The notes under the pieces are model-generated. The model did not search any database. It saw only the letters and a program-made list of their open reading frames with translations, and was not told where the DNA came from. Position numbers and translations under genes: made by a program. A DNA stretch of 40,992 nt from Actinophytocola xinjiangensis (GTDB lineage Bacteria > Actinomycetota > Actinomycetes > Mycobacteriales > Pseudonocardiaceae). Shown here in pieces: positions 1-9,409 of the stretch (the stretch's first letter is position 1; each line of letters starts with the position of its first letter). The stretch lies in assembly GCF_001921215.1 (NCBI RefSeq), contig NZ_MSIF01000044.1, positions 1-40,992 on the forward strand, written 5' to 3'.

Positions 1-330
1 GTCGCGTTGGCCGGTCGGGGCGGCGGCGAGATCAGCGAGGTCGGCGAGCAGAGCGTCGGCCTCGGCGAGTTCACCGGCGCGTCCGGCGGGCGGGTGCGGG
101 TGGTCGAGGTGACCGCGCACCGGCCGACCGTGCCCGACGACCCGGGCGGGGCGGGCGTGCTGGTGGTGCTGACCGCCGGCACCCGCACGGCGTGGGAGCT
201 GGTGGGGCTGGCGCAGGCGTGCGCGGACGCCGGGCAGGACGTGCTGGGCGTCGTGGTGGTCACGCCGACCGTCCCGGCGCGGCCGGAGCCGGTGGTACCG
301 GCCGGCGCGGTCCTGGCGGGGTCACCGTGA
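1..330 (+). CDS. C-terminal fragment of an unidentified polysaccharide-operon protein
   Basis: The reading frame is open from the first base and stops with TGA at 328-330, so only about the last 109 residues are present; the start lies upstream of the window. The visible part has an alternating hydrophobic pattern (VLVVLTAGT, then a helix with AQACADAG, then VLGVVVVTP). This matches in style the end of the next protein (VLVVRAG, then ADARIPVIGVVLVDP). That pattern suggests a degenerate P-loop or BY-kinase-like C-terminal fold, as seen at the ends of chain-length regulators, but no Walker motif is visible here. Its stop overlaps the next GTG start by 4 bases, so it belongs to the same operon. 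The function is not identified. Confidence 0.6.
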   Translation, partial: VALAGRGGGEISEVGEQSVGLGEFTGASGGRVRVVEVTAHRPTVPDDPGGAGVLVVLTAGTRTAWELVGLAQACADAGQDVLGVVVVTPTVPARPEPVVPAGAVLAGSP

Positions 331-1796
331 CCGCCCGGGCGACCGGCCAGACCGGTCAGCAACCGCTGCTCGACCTGGGGCGGCTGGTGGTCGCGGCCCG
401 TCGGGGCCGGCGGCTGTGGCTGGCGTGCGGGCTGCTGGGGCTGATCGGCGGCGGGCTGCTGGCGGCGCTGCTGCCGGCGCCGCCGACGGCGGTGACCCGG
501 GTACTGGTGATCCACGAGCAGGACCAGCCCTCGGACACCGGCAGCCTGATCCGCACCGACGCCGCGCTGGTGGCCACCACCCGGATCGCCTCGGCCGCCC
601 TGAAGGAACTGGGCTCCGACCAGCGGCCGGAGGACTTCCTCAAGGAGTACACAGTCACCGGCCTGACCAACAACGTGCTGGAGATCAGCGCCGAGGGCGA
701 CACCCCCGCGCAGGCGCTGGCGCGGACCAGGGCACTGGCCGACGCGTTCATCGCCGACCACGTCGGCCGGGCGCGGTCGGCCGCGCAGGCCGAGGCCACG
801 GCACTGACCGACCAGCGCGGGCGGATCGAGAAGGAGCTGGCCGGGGTCAACGCCGAGATCGGCCGGGTGGAGAACACCGACGGGGACACCGACGGGGCCG
901 CTGGCCTGGACTCGCTCTACGCCCGCCGCGCCGAGCTGACCTCCCGGGTCTCCGACCTCACCCAGCAGGCCGAGCAGGCCGCGATCGGCGCGCCCCGGGT
1001 GGCCGCCGGCACCCAGGTCGTCGACGCGCCCGAGCCGGTGCCGGTGTCACTGGTCCGCGCGGCCGCCACCAACGGCGCGGTCGGCCTGGTCCTCGGGCTG
1101 GTCGCGGGCCTGGCGCTGGTGATGGTGACCGGTGTGGTCAAGGACCGGCCGGTGCTGCGCCGCGACGTCGCCGCGCACCTCGGCGCGTCGGTCATCGCCC
1201 AGCTGCCGGCCGGCCGACGCCGCCGGGCGACCCGGGAACGGGAACGGGTGGCCGGCACGCTGGCCAGGCTGGTGCGCGCCGGCCCGGCGCCGGTGTCGGT
1301 GCTGGAACTGGGCGCGGCGCGGGCCGCCGAGGCGCTGACCGTCGACCTCGCCACGACGCTGTCCGCCGACCGGGACGTGCTGGTGGTGGCCGAGCCGGCC
1401 GGCCGGATCGCCCTGGACGCGGGCCGGGCGCGGGTCGTCGGCGCCGGCGAGGCCGGGCCGGTGTGGCCGGGGCAGACCCGGATCGGCCTGGGCTCGGTCA
1501 CCCCGGGAACGGCCTGGACCGACCTTCCGCACCTGGGCGTGGAGACCGTGCTGGTGGTGCGGGCCGGGTTCGCCGGCACCGAGTGGCTGCACACCGTGGC
1601 CCGCCAGCTCGCCGACGCGCGGATCCCGGTGATCGGCGTCGTGCTGGTCGACCCGGACCCGCGCGACCGCACCGACGGCACCCTCTGGGACGGCCTGCAC
1701 ACCGCCGTGCGCGGGCGGGCCGCGCCGCCGCCGGTTCACCAGCAGGTCAACGGCACCCGGCAGGACCTGCGCAGACTCACCGAGACACCGGGCTGA
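327..1796 (+). CDS. Wzz-like polysaccharide co-polymerase / chain-length determinant
   Basis: A 489-residue protein starting at GTG 327, which overlaps the previous stop (GTGA). An in-frame upstream extension to 192 is shadow coding inside the previous gene. The layout is that of Wzz/Etk N-terminal domain proteins: a first membrane helix at about residues 30-50 (rich in G and L, ending ALLPAPP), a long extracytoplasmic part with a coiled coil around 140-225 (repeated A/E/L/R), and a second membrane helix at about 248-270. The cytoplasmic C-terminal domain (about 280-480) has a Rossmann-like alternation but no P-loop, so it is probably not an active tyrosine kinase. The inferred role is control of polymer length together with the Wzy-like protein encoded at 9402-10640. 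Confidence 0.72.
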   Translation: MTARATGQTGQQPLLDLGRLVVAARRGRRLWLACGLLGLIGGGLLAALLPAPPTAVTRVLVIHEQDQPSDTGSLIRTDAALVATTRIASAALKELGSDQRPEDFLKEYTVTGLTNNVLEISAEGDTPAQALARTRALADAFIADHVGRARSAAQAEATALTDQRGRIEKELAGVNAEIGRVENTDGDTDGAAGLDSLYARRAELTSRVSDLTQQAEQAAIGAPRVAAGTQVVDAPEPVPVSLVRAAATNGAVGLVLGLVAGLALVMVTGVVKDRPVLRRDVAAHLGASVIAQLPAGRRRRATRERERVAGTLARLVRAGPAPVSVLELGAARAAEALTVDLATTLSADRDVLVVAEPAGRIALDAGRARVVGAGEAGPVWPGQTRIGLGSVTPGTAWTDLPHLGVETVLVVRAGFAGTEWLHTVARQLADARIPVIGVVLVDPDPRDRTDGTLWDGLHTAVRGRAAPPPVHQQVNGTRQDLRRLTETPG

Positions 1797-1809
1797 GAGG
1801 GACGAATCC

Positions 1810-3723
1810 ATGTGCGGCATCGCGGGCACCTACCGGTGGCCGGCGGGCGGTCAGCTGACCGACCGGCTGACCGAGATCCTCGCCCACCGGGGCCCGGACG
1901 GCTCCGGCCGCTACCGGCACGAGGCCGGCGACGGCGAGGTCCACCTGGGCCACCGGCGGCTCTCGATCATCGACCTGTCGCCGACCGGCGCGCAGCCGAT
2001 GGTCGCCGGCGGGCTGGCCATCACCTACAACGGCGAGCTGTACAACGCCCCCCAGCTGCGGCGTGAGCTGGCCGACGCCGGGGTGGTGTTCCGGGGCACC
2101 AGCGACACCGAGGTCCTGCTGGAGGCGTGGCGGCGCTGGGGCGTTGACTGCCTGCCCCGGCTGCGCGGCATGTTCGCCTTCGCCGTGTTCGACGAGCGCA
2201 CCGGCGAGCTGACCCTGGCCCGCGACCAGCTGGGCATCAAGCCGCTGTTCCTGGTGCGCCGGGGCGACGGGCTGGTGTTCTCCTCGGAGTTGAAGGCGCT
2301 GGCCGCCGGGCTGGGCGACTCGCTGCACGTCGACGACGCGGCGATGGTCGCCTCGCTGCTGTACTACTGGGTTCCCGACGGGCGCTGCGCCTACCGGGAG
2401 GCCGAGAAGCTGCCCCCGGGCAGTTGGCTGACGATCCGGCCGGACGGGCGCACCGAGCGGGGCGTGTACTGGTCGCTGCGCGAGGTCGCCGAGCAGGCCG
2501 CGCACGACCCGGCACCGGATCTCGCGTGGATCGTCGAGGAGTCGACCAGGGCGCACCTGCTGGCCGACGTCCCCGTCGCCACGTTCCTGTCCGGCGGCCT
2601 GGACTCCAGCTACCTGACCGCGCTCGCGGCCCGGCACCGGCCGGGGATCTCCGCGTACACCATCGGTTTCCGCGCCGAGGACGCCCGGTTCGAGGCGATG
2701 CCCGACGATCTGCGCTACGCCAGGCTGGTCGCCGCCCGCTACGGCGTGGACCTGCACGAGATCGAGATCGCGCCGGACGTGCTCGACCTGCTGGGCACGA
2801 TGACCTACCACCTGGACGAGCCGATCGGCGACCCGGCGGCGATCAACACGTACCTGATCTGCACGGCCGCCCGCGAGGCCGGGGTGAAGGTGATGCTGTC
2901 CGGGATGGGCGCCGACGAGCTGTTCGCCGGCTACCGCAAGCACTTCGCCAACCTGCTGGCGCTGCGCTACCAGAAGGTGCCGGCGGTCCTGCGGCGTCCG
3001 ATCGGGACGGTCGTGGACCGGCTGCCGGTGGCCACCGCGCGGCGCGGGTACCGCTCGGTGCGCTTCGCCAAGCGGTTCCTGAGCTTCGCCGGGCTGGACG
3101 AGGAAACCGCGTTCCGCCGCAGCTACACCATGTACGACCGCGCCGAGCTGCTCGACCTGGTCAGCCCCGACCTGGCGTCCACCGTGGACGACGTGCTGAC
3201 CGAGCACGCGGACACCTACCACGACACCGCGCTGACCGACCACGTCAACCGGATGTGCCTGGCCGACGCCCGGCTGTTCCTGCCCGGCCTGAACCTGGCC
3301 TACACCGACCGGTCGAGCATGGCCGCCTCCACCGAGGTGCGGGTGCCGTTCGTCGACGTCGACGTGGTGCGCGCGGCGTTCGCGCTGTCCGGCCGGGACA
3401 AGATCGCCGGCCGGCAGGGCAAGGCGGCGTTGAAGAAGGCCGCGCTCGGGGTGCTGCCCCGGGAGGTCGTGTACCGGCCCAAGGGGCTGTTCAGCGCGCC
3501 GCTGCGGGCCTGGATGAGCCGCGACCTGGCGCCGCTGGTCGACGAGGTCGTCCACGACGGCCTGTTGGTGCGTAACGGAATCCTGCGACGCGAGGCGCTG
3601 GCGCGGCTGGTCGAGCAGGACGCCAGCGGGGCCCAGGACCGGGCCAAGCACCTGTGGCACGTCCTGACGTTGGAGCACTGGTACCGGGGCGCCACCGCGC
3701 CGGCGAACACGTTGTCCGCATAG
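1810..3723 (+). CDS. asnB: Asparagine synthase (glutamine-hydrolysing) family amidotransferase
   Basis: A 637-residue protein starting MCGIAGTYRW, so Cys2 is exposed as the class II glutamine amidotransferase nucleophile after Met removal. The N-terminal glutaminase domain covers about residues 2-230. The synthetase domain carries the ATP pyrophosphatase loop SGGLDSS at 261-267 and a later SGMGADELFAGYRKH segment typical of AsnB. A GAGAGGGA ribosome site lies just before the ATG. AsnB paralogues are a familiar part of exopolysaccharide clusters, next to bi-domain oxidoreductases and heparinase-like genes as here, where they are thought to amidate a uronic acid or another acidic substituent. 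That specific substrate is inference. The last codons lie in a short tandem duplication at 3709-3738. Confidence 0.9.
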   Translation: MCGIAGTYRWPAGGQLTDRLTEILAHRGPDGSGRYRHEAGDGEVHLGHRRLSIIDLSPTGAQPMVAGGLAITYNGELYNAPQLRRELADAGVVFRGTSDTEVLLEAWRRWGVDCLPRLRGMFAFAVFDERTGELTLARDQLGIKPLFLVRRGDGLVFSSELKALAAGLGDSLHVDDAAMVASLLYYWVPDGRCAYREAEKLPPGSWLTIRPDGRTERGVYWSLREVAEQAAHDPAPDLAWIVEESTRAHLLADVPVATFLSGGLDSSYLTALAARHRPGISAYTIGFRAEDARFEAMPDDLRYARLVAARYGVDLHEIEIAPDVLDLLGTMTYHLDEPIGDPAAINTYLICTAAREAGVKVMLSGMGADELFAGYRKHFANLLALRYQKVPAVLRRPIGTVVDRLPVATARRGYRSVRFAKRFLSFAGLDEETAFRRSYTMYDRAELLDLVSPDLASTVDDVLTEHADTYHDTALTDHVNRMCLADARLFLPGLNLAYTDRSSMAASTEVRVPFVDVDVVRAAFALSGRDKIAGRQGKAALKKAALGVLPREVVYRPKGLFSAPLRAWMSRDLAPLVDEVVHDGLLVRNGILRREALARLVEQDASGAQDRAKHLWHVLTLEHWYRGATAPANTLSA

Positions 3724-3738
3724 ACGTTGTCCGCATAG
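3709..3738 (+). repeat. 15-bp perfect tandem duplication across the asnB stop codon
   Basis: The unit acgttgtccgcatag occurs at 3709-3723 and again, without a gap, at 3724-3738. The first copy contains the TAG stop of the amidotransferase gene, and the second adds another TAG in the same frame. The duplication lengthens the spacer before the next gene's ribosome site (aggggaag at about 3742-3749). Confidence 0.95.
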
Positions 3739-3753
3739 ACACAGGGGAAGCCC

Positions 3754-5934
3754 GTGAAGCAGGTCGTACAGAACTACCGCAGCGGCGAACTGGCGCTGCT
3801 GGACGTGCCGGAGCCGGCGGCCAAGCCGGGCGGGGTGCTGGTGCGCACCACGTACTCGCTGATCTCCACCGGCACCGAGCTGATGAAGGTGTCCGAGGCG
3901 TCCAAGTCGTTGCTGGGCAAGGCGAAGGCCCGCCCGGACCAGGTGGCGAAGGTCGTGGCGAGCGTGGCGACCAACGGGCTGGCCGCCACCTACCGCAAGG
4001 TCACCAGCAAGCTCGACTCCTACACCCCGCTCGGCTACTCCCTGGCCGGGCGGGTGGAGGCGGTCGGCGCCGGCATCGACGACGTCGCGGTCGGCGACCT
4101 GGTGGCCTGCGCCGGCAACGAGCACGCACTGCACGCCGAGCTGAACTGGGTGCCCAAGAACCTCTACGCGACGGTGCCCGCCGGCCTCGACCCCCGGCAC
4201 GCGGCGTTCGGCACGGTCGGCGCCATCGCCATGCAGGGCGTGCGCCGGGGTGAGCCGCAGCTGGGGGACGTGGCGCTGGTGATCGGGCTGGGGCTGATCG
4301 GCCAGCTGGTCGTGCAGCTGCTGGTGGCCTCGGGCGTGCGGGTGGTGGGGGTCGACCCGGACCCGGCGCGCTGTGAGCTGGCGCAACGGCTCGGCGCGTG
4401 GTCGTGCGCGCACCCCGACTCCGGGGTGGTGGACACGGCGGTCGCCGAGCTGACCCGCGGGCACGGCGTCGACCAGGTGTACCTGGCGGCCGGCGGCGGC
4501 TCCAACGGTCCGGTGGAGCTGGCGGCCAGGCTCGCGCGGGACCGGGGCACGGTCGTGGACATCGGCAAGTGCTCGCTGGACCTGCCGTGGAACGCCTACT
4601 ACGAGAAGGAGCTGGACGTCCGGTTCTCCCGCTCCTACGGGCCGGGCCGCTACGACCCGTCCTACGAGCTGGAGGGCCGCGACTACCCGATCGGGTACGT
4701 GCGGTGGACCGAGCGGCGCAACCTGGAGTGCTTCCTGGACCTGGCCGCCCGCGACCGGCTCGACCTGGAGCCGCTGGTCTCCCACGTCGCCGAGTTCGCC
4801 GACGCGGCGGCGACCTACGCCGAGCTGGAGTCGGGTGAGCGCAAGGCCGTCGCCGTGCTGTTCCGCTACCCGACCGCCGAGCCGGCCCCGACCGACACCG
4901 CCCTGTCGGTCCCGGTGCCGGCCGCCGGGTCCCGCCGCTGGCAGCGGCGGACCGGGGTGCTGCGTCTGGGGTTCGTCGGCGCCGGCAACTACGCCTCGTC
5001 GATGCTGCTGCCCCACCTGGCCCAGCGCGAGGACGTGCGGCTGGCGCACGTGGTGACCACCTCGGCGCTCTCGGCGGCCAACGCGCGGCGCACGTTCGGG
5101 TTCGGTGGCGCGTCGACCGAGCTGGACGACGTGCTGGCCGACGAGGACATCGACGCGGTGTTCGTGGTGACCAGGCACAGCTCGCACGCGGAGCTGGCGG
5201 CGCGGGCGCTGCGAGCCGGCAAGGCGGTGTTCGTGGAGAAGCCGCTGGCCCTGTCGCCCGAGGGTCTGGCGACGGTGCTGGACGCGGTCGAGGAGTCCGG
5301 CAACGACCGGTTGCAGGTCGGCTTCAACCGCCGGTTCGCGCCGATGCTGCGCGAGGCCCGCGCCCGGTTCGGCACCCGGGTCGGTCCGGCGTCGGTGCGT
5401 TACCTGGTCAACGCCGGCACCCTGGACCACGGCTCCTGGTACAACCGCGCCGACGCCGAGGGCACCCGGTTCGCCGGCGAGGGCGGGCACTTCGTCGACA
5501 CGGTCAGCTGGCTGCTTGGCGAGGACCCGGTGTCGGTGTTCGCCACCGCCACCCCCGGCGGCGCGGACCTGCAGGTCGTGCTGCGCTACCCGGACGGCTC
5601 GACCGCCACGGTCTCCTACGTCACCAGCGGCGCCCCCGGTTTCCCGAAGGAGACCCTCGACCTGCTGGCCGACCGCAAGGTGCTGCGGCTGGACGACTTC
5701 CTGCGCGCCTCGGTGCACTTCTCCGGCCTGGCCAGGAAGCGGTGGGCCACGCCGAGGATCCCGCGCGGGCGGGACAAGGGCCAGCGCGCCGAGCTGGACG
5801 CGTTCCTGACCGCGCTCGCCACCGGCGGCCCGATGCCGGTCCCGCTCGCCTCGCTGGCCGCCACCACGCTGGCGACCCTGGCCGTGGAGACCTCCCTGGG
5901 CACCGGCGCCCCGGTGCGCCTGGGGGTCCGGTGA
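3754..5934 (+). CDS. Bi-domain oxidoreductase: medium-chain dehydrogenase fused to Gfo/Idh/MocA
   Basis: A 726-residue fusion starting at GTG 3754, 4 bases after an aggggaag ribosome site. Residues 1 to about 370 are a medium-chain alcohol-dehydrogenase-like domain with a Rossmann nucleotide loop (VIGLGLIGQLVVQL). I do not see a structural zinc Cys cluster. Residues from about 400 on are a Gfo/Idh/MocA sugar oxidoreductase, with an NAD(P) site GFVGAGNYAS near 405 and the EKP motif (VFVEKPLAL) near 493. This fused architecture is found in exopolysaccharide loci and is presumed to oxidise or reduce a nucleotide sugar. It overlaps the following heparinase-like gene by 4 bases, which suggests the two products act on linked steps. 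The substrate is unknown. Confidence 0.88.
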   Translation: MKQVVQNYRSGELALLDVPEPAAKPGGVLVRTTYSLISTGTELMKVSEASKSLLGKAKARPDQVAKVVASVATNGLAATYRKVTSKLDSYTPLGYSLAGRVEAVGAGIDDVAVGDLVACAGNEHALHAELNWVPKNLYATVPAGLDPRHAAFGTVGAIAMQGVRRGEPQLGDVALVIGLGLIGQLVVQLLVASGVRVVGVDPDPARCELAQRLGAWSCAHPDSGVVDTAVAELTRGHGVDQVYLAAGGGSNGPVELAARLARDRGTVVDIGKCSLDLPWNAYYEKELDVRFSRSYGPGRYDPSYELEGRDYPIGYVRWTERRNLECFLDLAARDRLDLEPLVSHVAEFADAAATYAELESGERKAVAVLFRYPTAEPAPTDTALSVPVPAAGSRRWQRRTGVLRLGFVGAGNYASSMLLPHLAQREDVRLAHVVTTSALSAANARRTFGFGGASTELDDVLADEDIDAVFVVTRHSSHAELAARALRAGKAVFVEKPLALSPEGLATVLDAVEESGNDRLQVGFNRRFAPMLREARARFGTRVGPASVRYLVNAGTLDHGSWYNRADAEGTRFAGEGGHFVDTVSWLLGEDPVSVFATATPGGADLQVVLRYPDGSTATVSYVTSGAPGFPKETLDLLADRKVLRLDDFLRASVHFSGLARKRWATPRIPRGRDKGQRAELDAFLTALATGGPMPVPLASLAATTLATLAVETSLGTGAPVRLGVR

Positions 5935-7895
5935 CGTCTACAGGTTGGTACCTGCGGCGGCTGTCGCGGATGGGGCCGGCGGAGGTCGTCGGGCGGGCCG
6001 GGGACGTGTGGCGGCGGCGGCGTTGGCGGTCGGTGGCCGGGGAGCCGGTGGCGCCGAGGTGGCTGGCGGACCGGTCGTTCGCCACCGTGCCGGGGCTGGT
6101 CGACGCGGTGCCGGCGGACGCGCGGCTGCGGCTGCTCGCCACCGCCGACGAGCTGCTGGCCGGCCGCGCCGAGTACTTCGGCGTCGCGCGCACCGACCTG
6201 GTCGACCCCGACTGGTCGCACGACCCGAAGACCGGGCGCGGCGCCCCGCCCAGCGCCTACGCCTTCGACATCGCCTACCGCAGCGAGGACACCGTCGGCG
6301 ACGTCAAGCAGCTGTGGGAGCCCTCCCGCCACCAGCACCTGACCGTGCTGGCCGCCGCCTACGCGCTGACCGGCGAGCAACGGTACGCCGTGCGGGTCGG
6401 CGAGCACCTGCGGTCGTGGTGGGCGGCGAACCCGCCGCTGCGCGGGGTGCACTGGGTCAGCGGCATCGAGCTGGGCATCCGGCTGCTGTCGTGGGTGTGG
6501 ACCCGCCGGCTGCTCGACGGCTGGCCGGGCGCGCCGGCCCTGTTCGAGGACAATCCCGTCGCCGGACACCAGATCCGCCACCACCAGCGGTGGCTGGCAG
6601 CCTTCGGCAGCCGAGGCTCCTCGGCCAACAACCACGTGATCGCCGAGGCCGCCGGGCAGCTGGCGGCGTCGGCGGCGTTCGGCTGGTTCCCCGAGTCGGC
6701 CGGCTGGGGGGTGGCGGCGTTACGCACGCTGGACGACCAGTTGCGGCGCAACACCTTCGGCTCTGGCCTGAACCGGGAGCTGGCGACCGAGTACCACGGG
6801 CTGGTGCTGGAGCTGGGTCTGGCCGGGGCGCTGGAGGCGCACGCCGCCGGCATCACCGTCCCGCAGACCACCTGGCTGGTGCTGACCAGGATGTGCGACG
6901 CGCTCGCCGCGATCGTCGACGGCACGCTGCGCCCGCCCCGGCAGGGCGACGCCGACGACGGGCACGGCCTGGTCCTCGACGGCGCCGGCACCCACCGCTG
7001 GGGTTCGCTGCTGGCCACCGGCGCCGCGCTGTTCGGCGCCCGCGACTGGTGGCCGGCGGTCCCCGGCACCGACGTCCGCACCCCGCTGCTCACGGCCCTG
7101 GGCACGGCGGCGGGAACGACGGCAGGCACGACGGCAGGCAGGACGCTGGGCACCGGGGTGCCGGTGGCGTTCGCCCGTCCGGCGGTCCGGCCCACGCACC
7201 TGCCCGACGCCGGGCTGACCGTGCTGCGGTCGCGGACCACCGGCGGCGGCGAGATCTGGTGCCGCTGCGACGGCGGCCCGCACGGGTTCCTGTCGATCGC
7301 CGCGCACGCGCACGCCGACGCGCTGTCACTGGAGGTGCGCCACGACGGCGTCGACGTCCTCGCCGACCCCGGAACCTACTGCTACCACGGCGAACCCGAG
7401 TGGCGGCGCTACTTCCGGTCCACGCTGGGGCACAACACCCTGGAGCTGCACGGGCGGGACCAGTCGGTCTCCGGCGGGCCGTTCCTGTGGACCAGGCACG
7501 CCACCACCGGCGTGCTGGCCGCCGAGGCCGGGCGCTGGCAGGCCGAGCACGACGGCTACGCGCCGGACGTGCACCGCCGCACGGTCGAGCTGTCCGGCCA
7601 ACTGCTGCGGATCGTCGACGAGGTGAGCGCGGCGGTGCCCGGGCGGCTCGCCTTCCACCTCGGCCCGACGGTCACCGTCGCCCTGCACGGGCACACCGCC
7701 CGCCTCGACTGGCCCACCGGCGGCGCGGTCCTCGCCCTGCCGGCGGAGCTGACCTGGCGCGCCCACCACGGCCAGCAGGACCCGCCGCTGGGCTGGTACT
7801 CGCCGGGCTTCGGTGTCCGGGTGCCGGCGACGACCCTGGTCGGCACCGGCACCGTGCGCGCCCCGCTGACCACCCTGCTGCGCTTCGACGGCTGA
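5931..7895 (+). CDS. Heparinase II/III family protein
   Basis: A 654-residue protein; GTG 5931 is chosen because it forms the GTGA overlap with the previous stop. The N-terminal half is the alpha-toroid typical of heparinase II/III and alginate lyases, with the signature GSSANNHVIAEAAG near residue 228. The C-terminal half is the beta-sandwich domain with HAHADALSLEV (near 461) and LADPGTYCYHG, then LGHNTLELHGRDQS. No signal peptide is visible: the N-terminus is arginine-rich (VWRRRRWR). This is usual for heparinase-like genes in polysaccharide clusters and leaves it unclear whether the enzyme is a lyase or a modifying enzyme. Codon 264 (6720-6722) is TTA, a rare leucine codon in high-GC actinomycetes. 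Confidence 0.88.
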   Translation: MTSTGWYLRRLSRMGPAEVVGRAGDVWRRRRWRSVAGEPVAPRWLADRSFATVPGLVDAVPADARLRLLATADELLAGRAEYFGVARTDLVDPDWSHDPKTGRGAPPSAYAFDIAYRSEDTVGDVKQLWEPSRHQHLTVLAAAYALTGEQRYAVRVGEHLRSWWAANPPLRGVHWVSGIELGIRLLSWVWTRRLLDGWPGAPALFEDNPVAGHQIRHHQRWLAAFGSRGSSANNHVIAEAAGQLAASAAFGWFPESAGWGVAALRTLDDQLRRNTFGSGLNRELATEYHGLVLELGLAGALEAHAAGITVPQTTWLVLTRMCDALAAIVDGTLRPPRQGDADDGHGLVLDGAGTHRWGSLLATGAALFGARDWWPAVPGTDVRTPLLTALGTAAGTTAGTTAGRTLGTGVPVAFARPAVRPTHLPDAGLTVLRSRTTGGGEIWCRCDGGPHGFLSIAAHAHADALSLEVRHDGVDVLADPGTYCYHGEPEWRRYFRSTLGHNTLELHGRDQSVSGGPFLWTRHATTGVLAAEAGRWQAEHDGYAPDVHRRTVELSGQLLRIVDEVSAAVPGRLAFHLGPTVTVALHGHTARLDWPTGGAVLALPAELTWRAHHGQQDPPLGWYSPGFGVRVPATTLVGTGTVRAPLTTLLRFDG

Positions 7896-7909
7896 GGCGG
7901 AGGACTGCT

Positions 7910-9409
7910 GTGGACACCCGGTCACTGGTCGCCGTGCTCTTCCTGCCGGTGATGCTGCTGGCGGCCTGCACGAGCGCCCCGCAACCCGGCGCCGAGACCG
8001 GCGACGGGCCGGCGGGCGCGGTGCCGGCGGTGTGCGACCACCTCGAACCCGGTCCGCGCGCCGCGCCGGCCGGGGCGGTGACCGTCGACCCGACCGTCGA
8101 CGGCGCCCTGTCCGAGCTGACCATGGCCAACCCGCCGGGCACCACGTTCTGGCTGGCCCCCGGCCGGCACACGCTGACCACCGACCTCTACGGCCAGGTC
8201 ATCCCCAAGGACGGCAACAGCTACCTCGGCGCGCCCGGCGCGGTGCTCGACGGGCAGGGCAGGAACCTGTTCGCGTTCACCCAGCCCGCGCGCGAGGTCA
8301 CCATCCGGTACCTGACCATCCAGGGCTTCGCCGCCCCGCACAACCAGGGCGTGGTCAACCACGACTCCGGCGAGGACTGGGTGATCGAGCACAACACCAT
8401 CCAGCGCAACGACGGCGCCGCGATGATGGCCGGCGCCCGCCAGCGGATCGTCGGCAACTGCCTGCGGGACAACGGCCAGTACGGCATCAACGCCTACAGC
8501 GAGGGCAACACGATCACCGGCCTGGTGGTCGAGGGCAACGAGATCGTCGGCAACAACACCGGCGACTGGGAGCGCCGCCGGCCAGGCTGCGGCTGCACCG
8601 GCGGGGTCAAGTTCTGGGCGGTCGACGGCGCCGACGTGCGGCGCAACTGGGTGCACGACAACCGGGGCCCCGGCCTGTGGGGCGACATCAACAACAACGA
8701 CTTCCTCATCGAGAACAACCTCATCGAGGACAACGACGGCGCCGCGATCGTCTACGAGGCCAGCTACAACGCGATCATCCGGGGCAACACCATCCGGGCG
8801 AACAACTGGGTGGAGGGCAAGGACTTCGCCGGCCGGGGCGACCCGTTCCCGGTGGCCACCATCTACGTCTCCGAGTCCGGCGGCGAGCCCCGGCTGGACG
8901 CACGCACCGACCGGATCGACATCACCGGCAACCTGCTGGAGAACAACTGGTCGGGGATCACCGCGTGGGAGAACGCCGACCGTTTCTGCAACAGCCCGGC
9001 CAACCCCAGCGGCGACTGCACCGCCCTGGTGCCCGACGCGGCGACCTGCGCCCAACCGGCGATCACCCGGCCGCCGCTCTACGACGACTGCCGGTGGAAG
9101 ACCCAGCGGCTCTCGGTGCACGACAACCGGTTCGTGCTCGACCCGACGGTGGTGACCTGCGAGTCGCTGTGCACCAGGATGGCGGTGCTGGCCAACTACG
9201 GCACCTACCCGGAGTGGTCGCCGTACATGGGTGAGGTGGTCGGCGAGGCCATCACCTTCCACCAGGACAACCGCTGGTACGACAACAGCTACTCCGGCCC
9301 GTGGACGTTCTTGGCCCACGACACCGACCGGGTGCTCACGCACACCGCGTGGCAGGCGCGGCCCTACGGGCAGGACGAGGGCAGCACGTTCGTCCCGGGC
9401 GGTGGCTGA
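7910..9409 (+). CDS. Right-handed beta-helix lipoprotein
   Basis: A 499-residue protein starting at GTG 7910, after a gaggcggagga ribosome site. The N-terminus is a lipoprotein signal: positive start, hydrophobic LVAVLFLPVMLL, then the lipobox LAAC, so it should be anchored to the outer face of the membrane. Residues from about 60 on contain many asparagine-rich rungs (NHDSGEDWVIEHNTIQRND, VEGNEIVGNNTG, NDFLIENNLIEDND, IIRGNTIRANN). This is the pattern of parallel beta-helix (PbH1) polysaccharide lyases and hydrolases. Several cysteines (a CGC pair near residue 228 and others toward the end) may form disulphides. In context it probably trims, binds or modifies the polymer outside the cell; the catalytic type cannot be read from the sequence. 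Confidence 0.8.
   Translation: MDTRSLVAVLFLPVMLLAACTSAPQPGAETGDGPAGAVPAVCDHLEPGPRAAPAGAVTVDPTVDGALSELTMANPPGTTFWLAPGRHTLTTDLYGQVIPKDGNSYLGAPGAVLDGQGRNLFAFTQPAREVTIRYLTIQGFAAPHNQGVVNHDSGEDWVIEHNTIQRNDGAAMMAGARQRIVGNCLRDNGQYGINAYSEGNTITGLVVEGNEIVGNNTGDWERRRPGCGCTGGVKFWAVDGADVRRNWVHDNRGPGLWGDINNNDFLIENNLIEDNDGAAIVYEASYNAIIRGNTIRANNWVEGKDFAGRGDPFPVATIYVSESGGEPRLDARTDRIDITGNLLENNWSGITAWENADRFCNSPANPSGDCTALVPDAATCAQPAITRPPLYDDCRWKTQRLSVHDNRFVLDPTVVTCESLCTRMAVLANYGTYPEWSPYMGEVVGEAITFHQDNRWYDNSYSGPWTFLAHDTDRVLTHTAWQARPYGQDEGSTFVPGGG

Noticed and set aside
1777-5718. Very long antisense open frame of 1313 codons opposite asnB and the bi-domain oxidoreductase
   Set aside because: It is a by-product of GC-rich codon use on the other strand. 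Its translation is low-complexity (H, R, G, Q, V) and both plus-strand genes have clear family motifs.
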